Positions 6,111-8,725 of a stretch of DNA of 8,725 bases are shown here, piece by piece. The stretch covers positions 1 through 8,725 of the forward strand of contig JAISRG010000046.1 in the NCBI GenBank assembly GCA_031273725.1. Reading direction: 5' to 3'. Source of the stretch: Puniceicoccales bacterium. Lineage in GTDB: Bacteria; Verrucomicrobiota; Verrucomicrobiia; Opitutales; JAIRKQ01. Both the position numbers and the translations under genes were made by a program. Position 1 is the stretch's first letter. Every line of letters starts with the position of its first letter. Under the pieces are notes generated by a model. That model was given only the letters and a program-made list of their open reading frames with translations. It ran no database searches and was not told where the DNA came from.

Positions 6111-6854
6111 TTATTTCCGGGAGTTGAGCCATGCCGTTGCTTTTTTCAAATCTTCCGGGGTGTCGATTCCGATGGTTGGCCATTCGGCAATCACGGTGTC
6201 TATGGCATATCCATTGTCGAGAAATTTCAATTGTTCCAATGATTCGGCAGTTTCAAGGGCGCTGGGGTGTAGGTTTTTGTAATTTTCCAATAGCGCACGC
6301 CTGTATCCATACACCCCAATGTGTCCCCAAAATTGGTAACTGGTCAGCCACTTGGACTTTTCAATGCCACGGACAAATGGAATGGGGCTGCGGGAAAAAT
6401 ATAAAGCCTTTCCATTTTGACAAACCGCGACTTTCACACGGGATGGGTCGTCGATGTCCGCAAAATCAGTAATTTTAAAAATGGGGGTAATAATATCTGC
6501 CTGGCTGATTTTTGCTCGTTCGTGTATCGCGACCAACGATTTGGGATCCAGCAACGGTTCATCGCCCTGGACGTTTATTATAAAGTCAGCCTGTATTTGG
6601 TGCAAAACGGAAACGATCCTGTCAGTGCCACAATAACATTCCGGCGATGTCATTATGGATTTGCCACCGAATGAATGTACGACGTTTTCCACTTCGGTTG
6701 CATCGACCAACACATAGACATCATCTGCGATGCTTGCCATTTTGGCTCTTTCATAGACATGCTGGATCATCGGCTTTCCGCATAGATCGGCTAATACCTT
6801 TTTAGGAAATCTCGTAGATCCCAACCGAGCCGGTATGGTAACTATGGTTTTCAT
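6111..6854 (-). CDS. kdsB: 3-deoxy-manno-octulosonate cytidylyltransferase (CMP-Kdo synthetase)
   Basis: Transfers CMP from CTP to Kdo (EC 2.7.7.38) in the cytoplasm, making the CMP-Kdo used by Kdo transferase to build the lipid A-Kdo core. The 247 residues match the usual length (about 250). Motifs in order: nucleotide-binding IPARLGSTRFPKK (7-19), CGTDR (75-79), NVQGDEP (94-100, with Asp98 the expected metal ligand), SRSPIPF (about 154-160), a HIGVYGYR stretch, LEQLKFLDNG, and the C-terminal GIDTPEDL (229-236). All expected key residues are present, so the enzyme should be active. ATG at 6854-6852 gives the canonical MKTIVTIPAR start; no SD is visible upstream. It is divergent from rho, and no other lipopolysaccharide gene is adjacent. 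Its presence shows that the host makes Kdo-containing LPS. Confidence 0.96.
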   Translation of the reverse strand: MKTIVTIPARLGSTRFPKKVLADLCGKPMIQHVYERAKMASIADDVYVLVDATEVENVVHSFGGKSIMTSPECYCGTDRIVSVLHQIQADFIINVQGDEPLLDPKSLVAIHERAKISQADIITPIFKITDFADIDDPSRVKVAVCQNGKALYFSRSPIPFVRGIEKSKWLTSYQFWGHIGVYGYRRALLENYKNLHPSALETAESLEQLKFLDNGYAIDTVIAEWPTIGIDTPEDLKKATAWLNSRK

Positions 6855-6899
6855 TGGAAAAACTGATAATATTTTATTAAAAGATTAAAATCCCAAATA

Positions 6900-7022
6900 A
6901 TGGAAAAGTTTACATGGGGCTTTCCTAAAATTTTTGAACACCGAATATATTTGGCGGAAACGTATTGCATTCATTGGCAACAGTTTGTCGACCATAAAGT
7001 CTTGCCATTGGTGGACCAATGA
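6900..7022 (+). CDS. Possible 40-aa leader ORF upstream of rho
   Basis: ATG at 6900-6902 opens 40 codons ending in TGA at 7020-7022, 22 nt before the chosen rho start. The product (MEKFTWGFPKIFEHRIYLAE...) is aromatic-rich and not recognised. There is no SD. It could be a chance frame or a translated leader. Confidence 0.2.
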   Translation: MEKFTWGFPKIFEHRIYLAETYCIHWQQFVDHKVLPLVDQ

Positions 7023-7032
7023 TTTTAGATGT

Positions 7033-7037
7033 GGAAG
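7033..7037 (+). promoter_or_regulatory. Ribosome binding site deciding the rho start
   Basis: GGAAG at 7033-7037 stands 7 nt before ATG 7045, whereas the upstream TTG (6934) has only cttttcct-like sequence before it. This favours the ATG as start. Confidence 0.4.
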
Positions 7038-7044
7038 CTTGAAT

Positions 7045-8196
7045 ATGACGATTTATGAAAATGGCAATGGACTTCCCGATGGCCAAGAGCGGTACGTTGG
7101 GGTTTTGGAGTTATCAGAATGTGAGCGCAATGGGCAATTGATCGCTTTTGGAAATGATGGGCGAGAAGATGTTTCCAATCCCTATGTCGGATCGGATATG
7201 CTCAGGGAATACCATCTCCGGCGCGGGCAAAAGATTTGTGCCGTAATACAGCGGCGTACAAATTTTCCAAACCCAAAGGTCATATCCGTCGAAAAGATAG
7301 ATGATATGACCCCAACGGAAAGGCATCGCCGCGTTCCCTTTGACAGGTCGGTCCCCATTCAACCTCGCGTGCCGATTATTTTGGAATACCCGGGGTGTCC
7401 GTTATCAGTAAGGATAATAGACATGTTTTGTCCAATCGGGAAGGGACAACGGGGAATAATCGTTGCCCCACCGAGGTCGGGAAAGACACTATTGCTGCAC
7501 GACATTTCCAAAAGTATCGTAAAAAATTTCCCCAAAATCGCAATAATCGTCGCACTAATCGACGAACGCCCCGAAGAAGTTACCGATTTTAAGCGTTCCG
7601 TTGATGCCGAAATCTATGCATCATCCAATGACCAGGGAATTAAAAATCATGTGCGTATTGCGCACCTGGCAAGCGAACGGGCACGTAATTTGGCAGAAAG
7701 TGGCCGCGATGTGGTGTTGTTCCTAGATTCCATCACACGATTGGCTCGCGCACACAATTCGATTAATAATAGTGGGCGAACACTGACCGGCGGAGTTGAC
7801 TCACGGGCAATGGAAATACCCAGAAAGATGTTTGCGCTGGCACGTGATCTTGAAAATGGAGGCAGCCTGACGGTAATCGCAACTGCACTTGTCGAGACCG
7901 GGAGCAAAATGGATGATTTAATTTTCCAGGAGCTGAAAGGAACTGGCAATTTGGAAATCGTTCTCAATAGGAAATTGGCCGAAATGCGCATTTGGCCGGC
8001 CATCGACTTGTTAACTTCTGGCACTCGCCATGAAGAACTGCTGACTCTGTCACAGTCGCTAGAAAATATAAACTTTGTAAGGCGTGCTTTTATGGGAATG
8101 GAAATGGAAAAAGCTACGGAAACATTGATAGGGAGACTATCCCAATATGCGAGTAACCGCGAGTTTTTATCAATGATCAGAAAATCTGCCAAATGA
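7045..8196 (+). CDS. rho: Transcription termination factor Rho, lacking the N-terminal domain
   Basis: Rho is a hexameric RNA-dependent ATPase that releases RNA from RNA polymerase. From ATG 7045 the protein has 383 residues. Residues about 15-85 align with the cold-shock-like RNA-binding domain (YVGVLELS...MLREYHLRRGQKI), and 105-383 with the RecA-like motor. Seen: PIGKGQRG, Walker A APPRSGKT (141-148), ALIDERPEEVT with catalytic Glu174, Walker B VVLFLDSITRLARA (Asp228), Q-loop SGRTLTGG, R-loop KGTGN (298-302) and arginine finger SGTR (Arg328). The helical N-terminal domain of about 45 residues found in most Rho proteins is absent. An alternative TTG at 6934 would add 37 codons (420 aa), but that W/C-rich stretch does not look like the N-terminal domain. 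The primary-site motif GFGFLR appears as GQLIAF. The motor looks intact. Confidence 0.93.
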   Translation: MTIYENGNGLPDGQERYVGVLELSECERNGQLIAFGNDGREDVSNPYVGSDMLREYHLRRGQKICAVIQRRTNFPNPKVISVEKIDDMTPTERHRRVPFDRSVPIQPRVPIILEYPGCPLSVRIIDMFCPIGKGQRGIIVAPPRSGKTLLLHDISKSIVKNFPKIAIIVALIDERPEEVTDFKRSVDAEIYASSNDQGIKNHVRIAHLASERARNLAESGRDVVLFLDSITRLARAHNSINNSGRTLTGGVDSRAMEIPRKMFALARDLENGGSLTVIATALVETGSKMDDLIFQELKGTGNLEIVLNRKLAEMRIWPAIDLLTSGTRHEELLTLSQSLENINFVRRAFMGMEMEKATETLIGRLSQYASNREFLSMIRKSAK

Positions 8197-8293
8197 TAGG
8201 GCACTAAAGATTTTTTCCCCAAAGGAATTTTTAGTATTCTTGATTTTCTTAAAAATCCATTGACTTGGCAGTGTATAGTGGAATAGAAAAGCA

Positions 8294-8322
8294 TTGACAC
8301 ATTCCCAAAGAAAAGATAAAAA
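8294..8322 (+). promoter_or_regulatory. Candidate transposase promoter
   Basis: A perfect -35 TTGACA (8294-8299), 17-bp spacer and TAAAAA (8317-8322, 4 of 6 to consensus) lie inside the element end, before the strong SD. Confidence 0.4.
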
Positions 8323-8332
8323 CAAGAGGAAA

Positions 8333-8338
8333 AGGAGG
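8333..8338 (+). promoter_or_regulatory. Strong Shine-Dalgarno of the second orfA
   Basis: AGGAGG ends 5 nt before ATG 8344. This is a full-consensus site, in contrast with kdsB and the 605-aa gene, which show none; it suggests that the IS brings its own translation signal. Confidence 0.75.
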
Positions 8339-8343
8339 AAATT

Positions 8344-8725
8344 ATGGCGAAGGCATATACATTAGATTTGAGGGAAAAGGTGATGGCATACGTGAACTCC
8401 GGAAAAAAGAGAGTAGAAGCGGTGAAAATTTTCAACTTGCATAGGAGGACAATATACCGGTGGGAGAGAAGGCTGCGAGAAGGGAGATTGGCAGCGACGG
8501 AGAACAGGATTCAAAAGCCGAAAAAATTGTACCCGGAGGAGTTGAGGGAGTACATCAAGAACAATCCGGATAAGACTTTGAAAGAGATAGGAGCGGCATT
8601 TGGAGCAAAAGATGCTTCTGTTCTTTACAGAATAAGGCAGCTTGGGATTAGCTATAAAAAAAAATCATATTATACAAGGAGCGGAACGAAGAAAAGCGCA
8701 AAGAGTTCACAAAATTCCTTGACCA
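8344..8725 (+). CDS. IS630-family transposase orfA, second copy, partial
   Basis: The frame opens at ATG 8344 and is open for 127 codons to the window edge. It begins MAKAYTLDLREKVMAYVNSG; the first HTH ends with FNLHRRTIYRWERRL, and the second reads LREYIKNNPDKTLKEIG...ASVLYRIRQLGISYKKKS, homologous to the protein at 1982. Its role is inverted-repeat recognition for transposition. The -1 frame after the A run (LYKERNEEKRKEFTKFLD) continues open to the edge and is the start of orfB. The relatively clean frames suggest a younger copy than that at 1911, but the catalytic half lies beyond the window. Confidence 0.82.
   Translation, partial: MAKAYTLDLREKVMAYVNSGKKRVEAVKIFNLHRRTIYRWERRLREGRLAATENRIQKPKKLYPEELREYIKNNPDKTLKEIGAAFGAKDASVLYRIRQLGISYKKKSYYTRSGTKKSAKSSQNSLT
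8656..8664 (+). other. Nine-A slippery run joining orfA and orfB
   Basis: Codons 8656-8664 are AAA AAA AAA. A -1 slip here (or RNA polymerase slippage) moves from orfA into the frame reading ILYKERNEEKRKEF, which is the orfB start in this family. The homologous site in the copy at 1982 is interrupted by G (GAAAGAAAA). Confidence 0.65.

Larger units (their letters stand above)
8274..8725 (+). mobile_element. Left end of a second IS630-type element, cut by the window edge
   Basis: TATAGT at 8274-8279, then 14 nt and TTGACA (8294-8299), reproduces the spacing at the left end of the element at 1911, and the transposase start follows at the same distance. The flanking sequence (ttggcagtg) differs from the other copy, which supports an end at the TA. 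The two elements share long near-identical DNA near the frame-change region but only moderate protein similarity in the HTH region, so they are separate members of one family. Confidence 0.7.

Noticed and set aside
6934..7044. TTG-initiated 37-codon extension of Rho
   Set aside because: No SD before the TTG, the sequence is W/C-rich and does not resemble the Rho N-terminal domain, while ATG 7045 has a GGAAG site; kept only as an alternative start.
8260..8279. TTGACT plus TATAGT as a promoter before the second IS
   Set aside because: The spacing is only 8 bp, far too short; the TATAGT is better explained as the element end.
7647..8435. A 262-codon minus-strand open frame
   Set aside because: It overlaps rho and the start of the second IS630 on the other strand, both of which have clear protein homology; its translation shows no recognisable motif.
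1..8725. CRISPR arrays, tRNA or rRNA genes
   Set aside because: No regularly spaced identical direct repeats with unique spacers, and no cloverleaf or conserved rRNA stretches were seen.

Overview
The window comes from a Gram-negative bacterium. It carries kdsB, whose product activates Kdo for the inner core of lipopolysaccharide, together with a transcription terminator Rho, an exported NlpC/P60-type peptidase and two IS630-type insertion sequences. The Rho wording (for example a GGVDSRAME stretch after the Q-loop) and the rarity of good Shine-Dalgarno sites on the host genes make me lean toward the PVC group (Verrucomicrobia/Chlamydiae-like, possibly host-associated). That is an inference. 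Most of the window is moderately AT-rich; the coiled-coil part of the first gene is far more GC-rich.

Layout: 1-1805 (minus) is the N-terminal 601 codons of a large membrane-anchored coiled-coil protein that runs off the left edge. The plus strand opposite it shows a long spurious reading frame. 1806-1981 holds its probable promoter and the broken end of a short palindromic repeat. 1911-2466 (plus) is a 3'-truncated IS630-type element whose second frame runs, without a stop, into 120 codons of unrelated sequence ending at 2826. 2860-2914 is an intact copy of the palindromic repeat (about 54 bp). 2922-3824 (minus) is a cysteine-rich secreted NlpC/P60-like protein. 3825-4085 is a divergent intergenic region with another degenerate repeat copy. 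4086-5903 (plus) is a 605-residue protein with autotransporter-passenger-like repeats but no Sec signal and no visible beta-barrel. 6111-6854 (minus) is kdsB. 7045-8196 (plus) is rho without its usual N-terminal domain. 8274-8725 is the left end of a second, different IS630-type element, with a run of nine A at the orfA/orfB frame change, cut by the window edge.

No operon is visible. Genes are single units in alternating directions, with two housekeeping genes (kdsB, rho) set among lineage-specific envelope or host-interaction-like genes and mobile DNA. The most interesting parts are the heptad-in-phase amplification inside the coiled-coil gene, the palindromic repeat family with an IS630 apparently inserted at its TA, the transposase/unknown-gene in-frame chimera, and the unexported passenger-like protein.
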